Below are positions 10,540 through 30,025 of a DNA stretch of 64,000 bases, one piece after another (positions within the stretch are counted from its first letter, which is position 1; each line of letters begins with the position of its first letter). A program made the position numbers and the translations under genes. The notes beneath the pieces were generated by a model. The model was not told where the DNA came from, made no database searches, and saw only the letters and a list, made by a program, of their open reading frames with translations. The stretch covers positions 1,426,001 to 1,490,000 of the forward strand of contig JAKZAN010000004.1 of NCBI GenBank assembly GCA_023053545.1, given 5' to 3'. This DNA comes from Lepidurus packardi (taxonomy: Eukaryota; Arthropoda; Branchiopoda; Notostraca; Triopsidae).

Positions 10540-13418
10540 CTTCGCTGATCAAAAAGTCCGTTTCCAATCTTAGTTCATTAATTTACTTAAGCGTTACTTT
10601 TTAATGTTTGGGCGACAATTTTCAAGGTTGGGGTCTTGGACTTATTGCTGTAAAAGCGTCACCTTAATTTTAAAAATTGGATAATTTTGAAAAAAAAAAT
10701 TAATCCTAATTTTTGTCCCTTGGAAATTGGGTTGGGTTAAATATTGAGGACCTTGAATTAATCTAAATAATCTCTTGAGGCAAACTTTCCGCAGGTTGCG
10801 AAAGGTCCAATATTGCGATTTCTACAAGGTCTTGGATTTTTACCTTAGATACGTCGAACCGTAATTTCGAGTTTACTAAGCCTTTTCCTATAAGCATTTA
10901 GTCTTTATGCCGTAGCTTTCAAGAAAACTTATTAGGAGGCTTATGTTTTTAAAGAAAGGCCTGGGTTTTCATTCTTGACCTGTAGGAAACTCAAGATATG
11001 TAAGAGCAAAGTAATTCATATTTAGATAAAGGAATCCCTTTTATTATTCGCAAGGTTGCGCATTTTCCCAGAAGGGATATAAATAAATTAACCGCTTTGG
11101 AAGAAGCAAGGTTTTCGCAATTTCCGCTTATCATGGTACATGAGAAAATTAACTTCTATTTATAGTTGAATTGCGGTGCCATTTACGACCAAAAGCCGTT
11201 TGCAGTTTCATTTAATGCGCGAAATAGCCTTAATTCACCTCACAAAGTAATTAAATTCGCAATTAATAAAACCATAACATTGCGTCTTAATCTTCTTTGT
11301 GGACTTTACTTCACTTCGTACACTCATTTCACTTGAAAGCCTTTTCTTCATATGAACATACAATGTGTTATTGAGTTAATTACATTAATGACGTATGTTT
11401 GCAAAGAATGTTTTTATTTGGCTGGGTTAAAGATGAATTATGGTTTTGGTTACTTGGTAGTTTAAACAGAGCGGTGCAAACAGTGAACTTCTCCCTTCCT
11501 AGGTGGCGCTAGGTGTCATGGTGGGTAAGGTATTTTGAGAAGCTTGGGATGACGCTATCCGCGGTTTGCCATGCGCCCTGGCGGAAAGCGTTTCCCAGAT
11601 TCTTTGTGCCATTCTTCGCATACCTCTGTGCAGCAGCACCAAGTTGTGTTTGGCGTGTGTTCCTTATATCAGACTCAGTTTGTGTGATTGCCAACGGATT
11701 TACCGTACTCATTGGTAAGTTAATTCTTCCTTTCTCACGTGAAACCCAATTATCCGTTGCAGCAACAGTGAAAATGCTCTGAAACCGAACGATTTAACAT
11801 GGCAATAGCTGACATACTTGACGTGCTTGCTTGAGTGTGTCGATTGCCCGTTTGGGCTGCCGAGCGCGCAGACGAAACTTTTCCGCTTTAGCTATGACGC
11901 TACCAGCTTTTTTCTTTTCAAACGGACGAACCCAAAACTTTTTAAATTATCCTTTCTTTCAACTGTGGGGCAAAAGTGCACACGTTTATTTTTCTTTAAT
12001 TCTCTTAAAGATCAATTGTGAACTGGCTCAAGTGTTGTCTCTTTTTCCTACCCAAGACTCTTCCAAACTTATTCAAATAATGTTGAAAAGTTAAAAAAAA
12101 AAAAAAAAAAAAAATTTCGTCCGTCCAAAGAGCTTAAATCTTTTGGAGGTCAAGTTAAAAATGAGGAAAACGAAGGTGAAAGGGCTTTCGGATGTGCAAA
12201 TTAACCTAATGGCTTCGGGTTTTGACCAAGTCAAAAAGGATAAATAATAACGGAGAGAAAGATGCGAGGTCAAAGGTCGAAAAGCCATTTGTATAGACAT
12301 TGAGAGCGTTTTTAGTCCGGACTTTTTGGAGGGGGCTTCAGGTACTGATTCTCCCATTTCAAAGCAGGTAAAGTTGTCAGGTTTTCGGCTTCACTTTTCG
12401 CAGTAAAAAGGTGGATTTACAAAGTTTTGACCTGTTGCGTTGCGCAGGCGTTTCTTGGACGTGTTTTTGACATGATTCGCGGCGAACGCGGGAACAAAAA
12501 GGGGGGACTTGGGTCAATATCGACCTCTGGCCAAGGGGATTACGGTGCGTCTTAGAGCGACAGGTTTTTTTTCTTTTTTTTTAGTGAGGCCTACAAGTTC
12601 TTTTGAAGAAAAAGACACCTGAAATCTTCTTCATAACAAAAAAAAACGAAACGTTCTTTAGAAGAAAAAAATCAAGACAACAAAGTCTAGAATAAAAAAA
12701 ATATATTATTATTTATTCAAACATGTATTTAGTTAAAGAACGGCTGGGGAAGAAAGGGAAAACTGTTCCAGACAGACGTTAAAAGATTTGGGTAGGTTTC
12801 CTGAACTTGTGCAACTGAGAGAGGGGGAAAAAAGGGGGGAGGAGACTAGTTTGGATGCTAAGTTTAGCCTTTTCTCAGATGCAAATGACCGCTTCCGTGA
12901 TCAAGGTCTGGCACAGTTTCAAAGACTACCCTCGCTCGGTCTTCTTCCTTTACACACAACCTTTTGAAAATGATTTTTACTGCCTCTTTTGCACCCCCCC
13001 CCCCCCCCCCTTCTTACCTTCCTTTCGTCTACCGTTTCGTGGCAATCTATTTTCACCAATCTACCCCGAGGCGCGATAACGTTCACACTTTCTTTTTAAG
13101 CTTTATTTTACTCCACGCGTCAGAAATCCAGGAAGGAAAAGTTTTGCTCTGGTTCGTGATGAGAATCCTGAGTATGAGTTAAATATGACTGTTCCGTGCA
13201 TTGAAACGCTAAATAAAAGAGAAATAAACTCAATGAATTACAACTAATAATGTGTAAATGGATTCAAGTCCAAATAAATATACATATAAATTAAGACAAG
13301 TAAACTAAAGAGATGATTTAATGCAAATTACGATTGGTTTATTACCTTGGTTATTTTATATTTTTTACATCTATAAGTTTCCTACGTCTCGGCTTGTAAA
13401 AATTATCGTTCTGGAAAA
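10540..13418. other. intergenic, no supported gene
   Basis: AT-rich DNA. It has a poly(A) run at about 12092-12113 and a poly(C) run at about 12993-13010. Open frames here are short, low in complexity and lack splice or domain support. Short CAACAGTGAAA-type motifs (about 11473 and 11763) resemble those in other spacers of this window. Confidence 0.5.
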
Positions 13419-14070
13419 CAAAATGCCGCTAAAGACGGTTTTCCTATAGTATAACTAAAGACAATAGACCTTAGTGACATGCAAGGACGATAAGGACGTG
13501 TTTCCTATGGTATAACTAAAGATAATAAATTTAAGCGACGTCCAAGGGTGATAGGACGGTTTTCGTATGTTTAAGCACGGGAAACTAGCCCTTAATGACT
13601 GGCTTTCAGTATTAAACTGCAATAAGGGCGATTTCTCCATGTTTAAGTAGAACAAGGGAGATCTTAGTAACATCGTACTGCTGAATCGAGTCAGAAATCA
13701 AGCAAATCAATTTGCATTCTTAAAAGAAAACGATAATGCCAATGGGTGTTTTTATTGTATCATCCATACTTGGAGAAATTTCCTAAATGATCTTTACAGA
13801 AGAATAAAATGCCGTTAAAGACGATTTTAGTACGCTATAAGTAGAGAAAATATACCTTAGTGACGAAGGATAAGGGCTTTTTTCCTATGTTTAAGCATGG
13901 GAAACTAGCTCTTGTTGACTAGCTTCCAATAATATTAAACTGCAACATAGGCAATTTTTGTTCGTGTGTAAGTAGAACAACGCAGACCTTTAACATCGTA
14001 CTGCTGAATCGAATCATAAAATAAAGAAGATCAATTATGTTCTTGAAAGAAAACGAGGATATCGGAATTA
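13419..14070 (-). repeat. two tandem copies of the 'AAGGACGTTTTCC' repeat, inverted
   Basis: Copy 1 is about 13419-13740 and copy 2 about 13800-14070. Each contains three related modules: TAAAGACGATTTTCC, then GATAAGGACGTTTTCCTATG, then CAATAAGGGCGATTTCTCC. Each ends in a shared block, AACATCGTACTGCTGAATCG. The family recurs in the opposite orientation at 14610, 16345, 16795 and 22385. Confidence 0.75.
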
Positions 14071-14609
14071 TAATAAATTATCTATTACACGTAGCCAAAG
14101 GTAGAGAGAGAGATTTCGAGCATATAAGGAATTCGATAATTTTGTATTTTCATTAAATAGTAAGCCATTTGGATTCTAGACTTAGAGCTATAAAGTCAAA
14201 GCTCGGGTTTCCTTTTACTTTTTCGTCTGGTGTTTTTCCCCACATTTAACACCTTGCGACTCGGGTAGACAGAATTGAGGCAGCTTGGACGAGTTTTAGG
14301 TTGCAAAAATCGTGCGAAAACCCGCCGTTGGCGTGTGTTACATGTATCTCCATAGTTCGTGCTGTCAATTCCCAGAAAACATTTTTAGACTTTTTCCTAC
14401 TATGAAAATGGAATACTTTGCATAAAAAGAGGCTGGCCCCGGTTTGGACTTTTAAAACATATTTGAATTTCCTTAAGGAGTTTTTTTTCCCACAGATTCT
14501 GAGAATTGTTCTTTATTTTTAAAAACACTTTTCTTATTTTCATGACAAGAACTAAAATTAGTGTCGAAAAAGAAAAGAATTTTCAAGTAGTGGTTCGGAC
14601 CCACACGAA

Positions 14610-14790
14610 CAATTTCTAGTGTTAAAAGCATAGGAGTTTCGCCCTTATTGCAGTGTATTATGGAAAGCTTGTCATTAAGAACTAATTTCCTATGCCTAAA
14701 CATAGGGAAAACGCCCTTATCGTCCTGGGATGTTACTAAGGTCCGTTTTTTTTAGTTATACTATAGGAAAATCGTCTTTAGCGACATTTT
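14610..14790 (+). repeat. 'AAGGACGTTTTCC' repeat family, copy 3
   Basis: Contains CGCCCTTATTGCAGTGTATTAT, AACGCCCTTATCGTCC, GGATGTTACTAAGGTCC and ATAGGAAAATCGTCTTTAGC in the order and orientation of the later copies. This is the reverse complement of the 13.4-14.1 kb copies. Confidence 0.75.
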
Positions 14791-15812
14791 TTAAGCCCAG
14801 TTTTCTTCAAGACTGTTATTTATTAAAACTATAATTTATTCAAACAAAGAAGATATTTTTACCTTAGACAAAATAATGTTCAAATTATCTTGTTATTATT
14901 TACTTTTTCTGTTTTCCTCCTTTGTAGTAAAAAAAACGTTCAAGCATCAAATCAGGGAGGTAAGGAAGAAGTTCTGGGGGCGTAAATTTGGTGATGTTTA
15001 TACACGATCGTCTATGAACTATAGGTAAAGTGTGTGTCATGTCTCTTGAGTTTTTTTTAATCCTCAAAAAAGCCCAGTTTCTTCCAGATTATTGTTTATT
15101 TATTTTCTAATTTCATATTTTTGATGAAAATGGAGAAACGAGAATAAAAACGAAGCAAACCAATATAGACAATAAAAATAAGTGTCAAGTTACAGGAGAG
15201 TCGAAATCGTTGGCTTTTTTTCTTCCTTTTTTAAAGGGATTTTTTTAGTCATGCGTAGCGTATACAATCGCTTTGCCTCTTTTGTTTGGTTCCCAAAGTT
15301 TGATTTTTTCTTTCTTTTTTGACTGCTGAACACTTGCCCGTTACCAATATGATATTATGGCTGCCTGTAGGGAAACGGTCAGTTCTGCGTGCTGAAAAGT
15401 GGGAACCTTGGGAGCCGCAATAGTAGTCAGTCGTACACGAGACAGACAGAGAGATCGAGAGAGAAAAAGGAGAAGAGAGAGAGAACAAGGGAACAACCGT
15501 TGGACGCATGCGCCTTCAGGCAGGAAGCGTTTAGATTGTAGGGTTGTGTCCAGCAGGCAGGTAGATAAGAAATCTAGGAGCATCTAAAATCCAAAGCGAA
15601 CCGAGAGAGGAAGACAAAGAAGAAGCACACAGGTGTCTGACCTAGGACGGGAGGGGGAGATCTTGAGGTCCTGGGCAAGAAAAACCCTCAGACAGAGATA
15701 AAACCACAAAAAGCTTGGGGTTTCTCTTTTTTTTTGGAGCTAAAAGCTAGATGGGTTTACCACTGTTTAGAGCTGAGTAGTGTTCTATGGTATAATTCTA
15801 GCATTGAAACGC

Positions 15813-15849
<37 letters not shown>

Positions 15850-16344
15850 GATTTAATTTTTAATGCTGCGTGAACTTTCTGAAATGATTTATATCCGACT
15901 CAAAAGTATGAAAGGGCTAATTCGGATATTTTGGGAACACTAAATATCAAAGGAAGTTTCAAGGGTAAGATGCACAAAACTTGTCTTGGGGGAAGTAGAA
16001 GTCTATTTTCTGGGATATTTTTCTTACCATCATGCGTAAAAAAAACTAATTAAGCTATTTAACGAAAGAAATCTCGAGGAAGAGGATCAAGTGGCTTGCT
16101 GACGGCATAGACGTATCGGCATCCATGGTAAAAAACCCGGGAACTTAATTTAGTGTTTCTAGACATGGACGTTTAGACAGTGGTCGTGATAACGAGCTGA
16201 CATAAGATACGCCATGACACGTTCGTGACGTCATGGATCCGTAGTTTGCGTGCCAAGTACGGGAATGAATGGAGAAAGGATTTTTCAAGATTTGGGCATT
16301 AAGAAAAAATGTCAAATATAAAAGAATACGAGTTTCCCCCTAAT
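14791..16344. other. spacer with a GA-rich leader-like segment
   Basis: No supported protein. At 15420-15500 an initiator-like TCAGTC (15427-15432) is followed by a long GAGA/GACAGA-rich stretch, which resembles an arthropod promoter and leader. It is a candidate upstream non-coding exon of scalloped, but no donor or transcript evidence is visible. A 32-bp poly(T) run lies at about 15815-15846. Confidence 0.35.
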
Positions 16345-16545
16345 GGCAGGATGATGTTTACTAAGGTCTGGTAACGTGGCGAAGATCACCCTTATTGCAG
16401 TTTCATGTTAGGAAAGAAAGTTACTAAGAGCTAGTTTTCCGTGCTCAAACGCAAGGAAAACGTCCTTATCATCTTCGGATGTTATTAAGGTCTATTTTCT
16501 CCCATTACACCATAGCAAAATCGTCCTTAGTGACATTTTTCGGTC
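16345..16545 (+). repeat. 'AAGGACGTTTTCC' repeat family, copy 4
   Basis: Carries ATCACCCTTATTGCAG, GGAAAACGTCCTTATCATC, GGATGTTATTAAGGTCTATT and AAATCGTCCTTAGTGACATT, in the same module order as copies 3 and 5. Confidence 0.75.
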
Positions 16546-16794
16546 GAGGTTATTTTTACAAGCCTAACCATGAATTCCCAAGTATGGACATAAGTTGGCG
16601 CGTTTGCTCGTCGAACCTATTAATGTGCGAAAGTATGTAGCTTTGTTACTACAAAAAGAAACCCTTAATTAGCCTAAATTATGCAATTATTCAAAGGACT
16701 TTAATGCTTCTAATGTCTAACCATTTAGTTCGCAATTCTCGGGGAATTTTTCGAGTGTAGAACGTCCTCTTTCGATCCTTCGACGCATCCGAGG

Positions 16795-16955
16795 GAAAAT
16801 CGCCCTTATTGCATTGTAATATTATTGAAAGCTTACACACTAAGAACCAGTTTCCCACGCTTAAACATAGGAAAAACGTCCTTATCGTCCTCGGATGTTA
16901 CTAAGGTCTATTTTCTCTAGTTATAACATAGGTAAATCGTCTTTAGCGACATTTT
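16795..16955 (+). repeat. 'AAGGACGTTTTCC' repeat family, copy 5
   Basis: Carries AATCGCCCTTATTGCATTG, AAAACGTCCTTATCGTCCTC, GGATGTTACTAAGGTCTATT and AAATCGTCTTTAGCGACATT. This is the best-preserved version of the core, nearly identical over about 90 bp to the copy at 22385. Confidence 0.8.
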
Positions 16956-19330
16956 ATTTTCCCTAAAGATTGTTTTCATAAGCTTTTATACACGCAATTA
17001 TTATCAAAAGGCTTAATTTACCTTTAATATCTAACCCTTTTAAATCCCAGATTCTCTGGAGGTTTTGCAAGTGTAGGGAACGTGCTCTTTCGATCATTCG
17101 ATGTATCCGATTGTAATTGCACATGGGTTTTAAGGAAAAGGGAGTTTCGAATCACCCCTTCTAAGAGAAACTAGCGGGTAGCACAGGTTACCCCTGCGGA
17201 TTTCTGTTTAAAAAGGGATAAGAGTACTGTACTTACTACAAGGTGTATGAGTTTCAAAAAGATGGGGGAGAAAATCCCTTATTGTCAAGGTTTTGAGCGC
17301 ACCCCCCTTCATCTTTTTGCATGAGTAGGGATGCTGTATTATACCAAACGGATTTTGGGGATCCTTCAAAGCAATAGTAGTTGTAAGTAATGGAAAAGAG
17401 GAGGCGAGCACGTTTCTCAAAAGGGGTTTTGAAATATAGAGTAGCCTGCCAAGAAGCTTTAAGAAGGTAAAAGAGGGGAGACAGAGGGGCCAGATTTGAC
17501 CCCTTCTGACCTCTCTTACCAAAGCTGTATTGTAAGTATGCATTGTAAATGTGGAAAGGTGGGTGAGGGGGGCTTGGAGCGTATAGTATAGTACAAGTGT
17601 ACAAGTCTCACGCATGGAGATGACAAGCACAGCAACGAAGATGATGAAGGAGGTAAGAGGAGGGGAAGACGTTGCTTTTGGCTCGAACAAAATCCAGAAA
17701 CCCCCCTTAGGGGACTATTTCACCTGTTTTCTATTTCCCATCTTTTCTTTTCTGCCATCCCCCCCTCAACAAAGGGAAAGAAAAGGGGAAAAAAACCTTT
17801 CTCGGTCTCCGTATGGCTCCTCAGGTGTATGTGTGTGTGTATGGTGGACGTTAGTTAGGAGAGTGTATAGACCAAAGGAGCCAAGTGAATAAGAATCTCA
17901 GGGGTTGTTCAGTGATCCAGCAGAGATGTGAGTAATGTCCAAGCGTGGGAGAGGTGACACGTGCTTTATGTTGCTGTAAAAAGACGTGGGAAAAAATTTA
18001 TTGTGATCTCAAAGGTGTTAGAAATTTCGACCGAAATGCCTTGAAATCCCCTTGCCTGATTTGGATGGGAATATATTTCGCTACATGCGTCTATGTGTTT
18101 GTGTGTGTTGTAGATGCGTATTCTTGTGGAAAAGTAAGCCACTCAATTATTTTAAATTTATTTGTGAAGGTATTTTAATCGAGGTTTAATAAGGTATAGA
18201 TAAGGTTTGGATTAATAGGAAACCAGGTTACTGTAATTATGAAATTATGTGAATTTTAATTGGAAAGTTATTTTTGTTAGAAGGATTATTTGTATTATTT
18301 TTCCAAGTTTAAATTAGGGAGTGATTTGAAATGTGGATTATTAAGTGATTTGGGGTTTTAATGAGTACATGTTTTTTTAGTTCTAATTAGTAATAATTAT
18401 TTTTTAGTTCTGGTGGTGTATTATGTATATCACTTGGTTATTTATATCAAGTAATAAACGATTATTTATTCCTTTTTTATTGAAATTATGGAGTGATTTG
18501 AATATAAATTATGAAGTGATTTGGGTTTTAATAAGTACGTGTTTTTTAATTCTCACTAATTATAGTTATTTTTAATTATAATCAGTCTTGTATATTATTT
18601 ACACTTTAGTTATTTATGTCTAGGAAAAAACTACGAAAAAAGGGTTGACTCGGGGTTATTGTTTTCCGATCGAGATGCAGCCCCTGGAAGTGCAGGAATT
18701 TATGGTTCATGTAGAAGACGTCGAACTTGGACCACTCATTAACGGTTATTAAGTTTTTGTGCAGCATGCGTTTAGGAAACAGACAGTTTTTTTCCTTCGC
18801 AGCTTCCAAGGAAGTGTAAAGAGAGGAGAAAAAACTGGACTGGCGAAACCAATTAAAGGGCGCCACAACGTTTTAAAAAGAAAAGAAAAATTATATTTAT
18901 GGGTTTTTGGAGCGTTTTTAGGGGGAAAATCCCCGTAAATTCGTATAAAACGAGATTTTACCTCCTCCCGATCTTGAGATCATGAGGAAATACATAGTTT
19001 CTGTTTACAAACAAAGAAAAAAAGAGTTTCTCTTTTAGCTCCAGTTGGTAGCCTTTTCTTCTGCCCCTGGGCTAGAACCTACACTGAAGAGAGACCATCA
19101 ACTGCGTTGCTTACTATACTACCAGGTTTTGGGGGGGGTATTAGAAAAAAGAAAGGGAAAAGGGCACACGTTTAGTCATTATGCTGCACCTTCACACATT
19201 TGCATAAAGTAAAGCTGGGCTTTCAAGCACGAGTAAACAAACATAAATAAGGGAATTGTTTTTATTCGTTGCCATGTATATAGTAGTGTCCAGCTACAAA
19301 GTTTATATGGGAAGATACCCCGCCCGTTAA
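16956..19330. other. non-coding spacer, contains a tandem duplication
   Basis: No supported gene. The region holds a (TG)n stretch near 17827 and a two-copy tandem duplication with a period of about 175 bp at roughly 18305-18620. The units share GGAGTGATTTGAA, AAGTGATTTGGG, TTTTAATRAGTACRTGTTTT and a TTAGTTATTTAT end. A 160-codon minus-strand frame at 17208-17690 has no domain or codon signature and was not accepted. Confidence 0.5.
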
Positions 19331-19339
19331 CGCGTTTGA

Positions 19340-19455
19340 AAAAAAAGTTCACAGTTGCCAACAATGAAACTATAACGGAGTCAAGTCATACTCTGATTGG
19401 ACAGCTATCTTCCCCATGAACAATTTGACTTGGACAATTTGTGTAGTGTACAGTA
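19340..19455 (+). repeat. dispersed repeat, copy 1 (second at about 47268-47425)
   Basis: Shares CCCGCCCGT, TTGCCAACAATGAA, TCTGATTGGACRG, CCTTCCCCATG-like and ACTTGGA..GTACAGTAC blocks in the same order with the segment at about 47268-47425 in canoe intron 2. The two are diverged copies of one element. Confidence 0.6.
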
Positions 19456-19464
19456 CAAACACAG

Positions 19465-19787
19465 CAACGTGTTCTCCGATTTAGTTACAAACGTATGTAA
19501 CGTATCCCGGAATCAAAAATGACACTAGTGTGTCACAGTCGAACAATGCATTTTTCTTTCTTTAGCTAGTGGAGTGAAAGAAAGTGCAAGTTTTAACGAT
19601 TCTCATCAACGAAAGTGGATGATTCGTTAACCTAAGCAAACCTAACCCCAATGCAGTTCCAATCCAACTACCAATTCTGAAGTCGAGCGACACCCGTTTG
19701 TCATTCGTTTTCCGGAGAACGTTTTGCAACAATAGTACACACTAGTGTCATTTTTATCTCCGAGTTCCGAAACTGGAGAACCTGTTG
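19465..19787. mobile_element. hAT-like MITE, copy 1
   Basis: A 323-bp element. The left end CAACGTGTTCTCCGATTT and the right end (reverse complement) CAACAGGTTCTCCAGTTT are inverted repeats. An inner inverted pair AAAAATGACACTAGTGTGT lies at about 19517 and 19757. Flanking 8-mers AAACACAG (19457-19464) and GAACGCAG (19788-19795) match at 6 of 8 positions. No coding capacity. A second copy, about 70% identical by eye, is at 56208-56534 in a Mical intron with an exact 8-bp duplication. Confidence 0.8.
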
Positions 19788-20876
19788 GAACGCAGAACCA
19801 AAAGATTAAAAAAATTAGTCTTCTACTTATCCAAATGACCGATTTCCCACCATAAACTAAAGATAAAAGTTGGTGAAATAAAGATAAAATGCAAAGAGTT
19901 AGTCAGTTAACTCGTGTGCATACGAATAATAAATAGATCCAAGTTCGAAGTAGTTTAAGTTTGCGGAATGGTTAAATCATTGTTCTAATGTTTTGAAAAA
20001 ATAAAGTTAATTCAATAGAAATAATAAATGGAAGCACAAATTATGTGAAGTTAAGTAGGAATAAAATTGTTTTCATTTAAGTTAAGTAAATATATGCGGG
20101 TGGATTGAAAAGGATAGTGAATCTAATAAAGTACAAGGTTAAGTTCAAGTTAACGTTATCCTTAAAATGTAAAGTTGGGAACGTCTATGTGATAACGCCT
20201 TTGAGATCCCCGGCGAGTAATTAAGACAAGTTTAGTTTTCAAGGGCAGGCCCAAGTTGGTTAAGTGTAGTTTGCTGATGCGCATTTCTTGTCTTGGCCGG
20301 ACAAAAGAGTGGGGAAACTTAATTTTTATTTATTTTTTAGAAAAAATAAGTGTTTTTTGTATTAATAAGTGTGGGGTTTTATGTATACACGCTTCCTACG
20401 CGCCTTTGCGAACGAGTTTCACGCCGATTGCAGGTCTGGAGCCAAGAAAACGAGTCAGGGTGGAAAAGGGAATAAAATAAGATCCGCCATGACGTCAGAA
20501 TTGTTACTTTGCTTCTCTACGCCTGGACGGCTTCCAAGCCAAGGTGGCGCGGTGGTGAGTTTCCAGGGAAAGTCGCGTGTTTGGATTTCCGGTGTGCCGA
20601 GAAAATGTTGCCTAATTAAGACCGATAAAAGCAAAAAGAACAGAAGAAGGGTCTTTTTTTTAAAAAAAATAAAAGAAAGTAAGGGATCCTCCTTTTGCGG
20701 GTTTGGGGAGTTTCCGGGGGAAGGAGAAAACTGCTGGTTTAGAACGTTTGTAACACCATTGTCAAGAATCGCCAAGTCGTTTGGGGATACGTACGTACAA
20801 TACCTAGGTTACGTTGAGAAAGAGCCTGAAAAGTATAGGTGAAGCGAACGAGGATGTGTGATGCGTCAGTCGTTGG

Positions 20877-20917
20877 ATTGGCGAAAGGCCACAATGGGTT
20901 GGCAAAAGGCCACAATT
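20877..20917 (+). repeat. short tandem duplication (about 20 bp x2)
   Basis: TTGGCGAAAGGCCACAATG is followed directly by TTGGCAAAAGGCCACAATT. Confidence 0.7.
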
Positions 20918-21108
20918 GCTTCAAATAAGAAGAAAACCCAGCACAGATTATGTCTTCCAACAAGCGTAAAGATGATTGATCACGTGGCTCCTGTATAGAG
21001 GGTAAATGTTACATTAGGGATGAAGATATAGTGAGAAATAGTGTAGGGGCGGGTCCTAATTTCATCATATGTTAATTCGTCCCTTTCTCTGGTTAACAAA
21101 GTGTCTTT

Positions 21109-21650
21109 TTCATTGTTGGCTGTCGTTGTTGAGTCATCGTTTCACTACCTGGAAAGCAGAGGTTGATTTGAACGTTTGTTTTAAAAAAATGCGAATGTAC
21201 ATGGTGCCTCAGTTTCATTGTTGACGTCACTGTTTTTATTTGTAGCAACAATGAAAAACGAGCGAAATAAAAGGAAAGAAATCAACTCTATTTGTCGCCT
21301 GGGTTTCATTGTTGTTATTATGGGTTAAGAAACGTATAATACTCATACAGTTCATTGTTGAGTCATTCCGCTCCCGGTTGAATTGAACTTAGGATTTTAT
21401 TTTTTTTATTTTGTTAATGAGTGTAGACGGTGCGTAATAGCGAGTTCCACTGGCTGCACTGGTGCAATATTTCTGGCACTCAAGTGTGTCAAACGTGTGT
21501 TCCTTAACACACAGAGTGCAGACAGTGGAACGCACAACTTCCATTGTTGACGTCACTGTTTGTCCTTATGGCAACAATGAAAAAAATCATGAAAAGCAAG
21601 GAAATCAACTTGCACTGTACTGAAATCGGCTGAGTTTCATTGTTGTTTTG
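21109..21650 (+). repeat. two tandem repeats built on TTTCATTGTTG / CAACAATGAAA hairpins
   Basis: Unit A (about 21109-21345) and unit B (about 21346-21650) both begin TTCATTGTTGnnGTC/GAGTCAT and both contain TTCCATTGTTGACGTCACTG or TTTCATTGTTGACGTCACTG, closed after about 20 bases by GCAACAATGAAAAA. Both then have GAAATCAACT and end with GTTTCATTGTTGTT. Each unit therefore holds a hairpin whose loop carries a CRE. Unit B has an extra inverted repeat at 21444-21531. Confidence 0.7.
21444..21531. repeat. 88-bp inverted repeat (17-bp arms)
   Basis: Arms GTTCCACTGGCTGCACT (21444-21460) and AGTGCAGACAGTGGAAC (21515-21531) pair with one mismatch. The loop contains a smaller GTGTGTT/AACACAC stem. 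It is absent from the neighbouring tandem unit, so it looks like a small inserted foldback element. Confidence 0.7.
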
Positions 21651-21681
21651 TTTAGTGCTAGAGTAACTTTCGTGGTGGACG

Positions 21682-21698
21682 TGACGTCACGTGCTAAG
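21682..21698 (+). promoter_or_regulatory. CRE-type 17-mer upstream of scalloped coding exon
   Basis: TGACGTCACGTGCTAAG lies 65 bp before a 5' UTR acceptor (TTTCAG at 21762). It differs at one base from the 17-mer in the RPS10 promoter (9203-9219). Because it lies just upstream of a splice acceptor, it could be intronic rather than a promoter site. Confidence 0.4.
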
Positions 21699-21879
21699 AA
21701 TGAATCATACCGTGAACTGATCCAGTTATTAATTGTATTTATGTTCTTGTTTTATGTTTCAGGTGAATCGTTGTAGCGGTTTGACAAGATTTGTTACTCA
21801 CCGTGGACCGCTTAATTTGGCCCTCGGCTTTTAGTTTGTTAAGCTAAGGCGGGGGCGACACGCCATAAAACACACTACT

Positions 21880-30025
<8,146 letters not shown>

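Noticed and set aside
17208-17690. 160-codon minus-strand open frame
   Set aside because: No recognisable domain, Pro/Leu/Thr-rich composition from simple sequence, overlapping frames equally open, no splice or promoter context.
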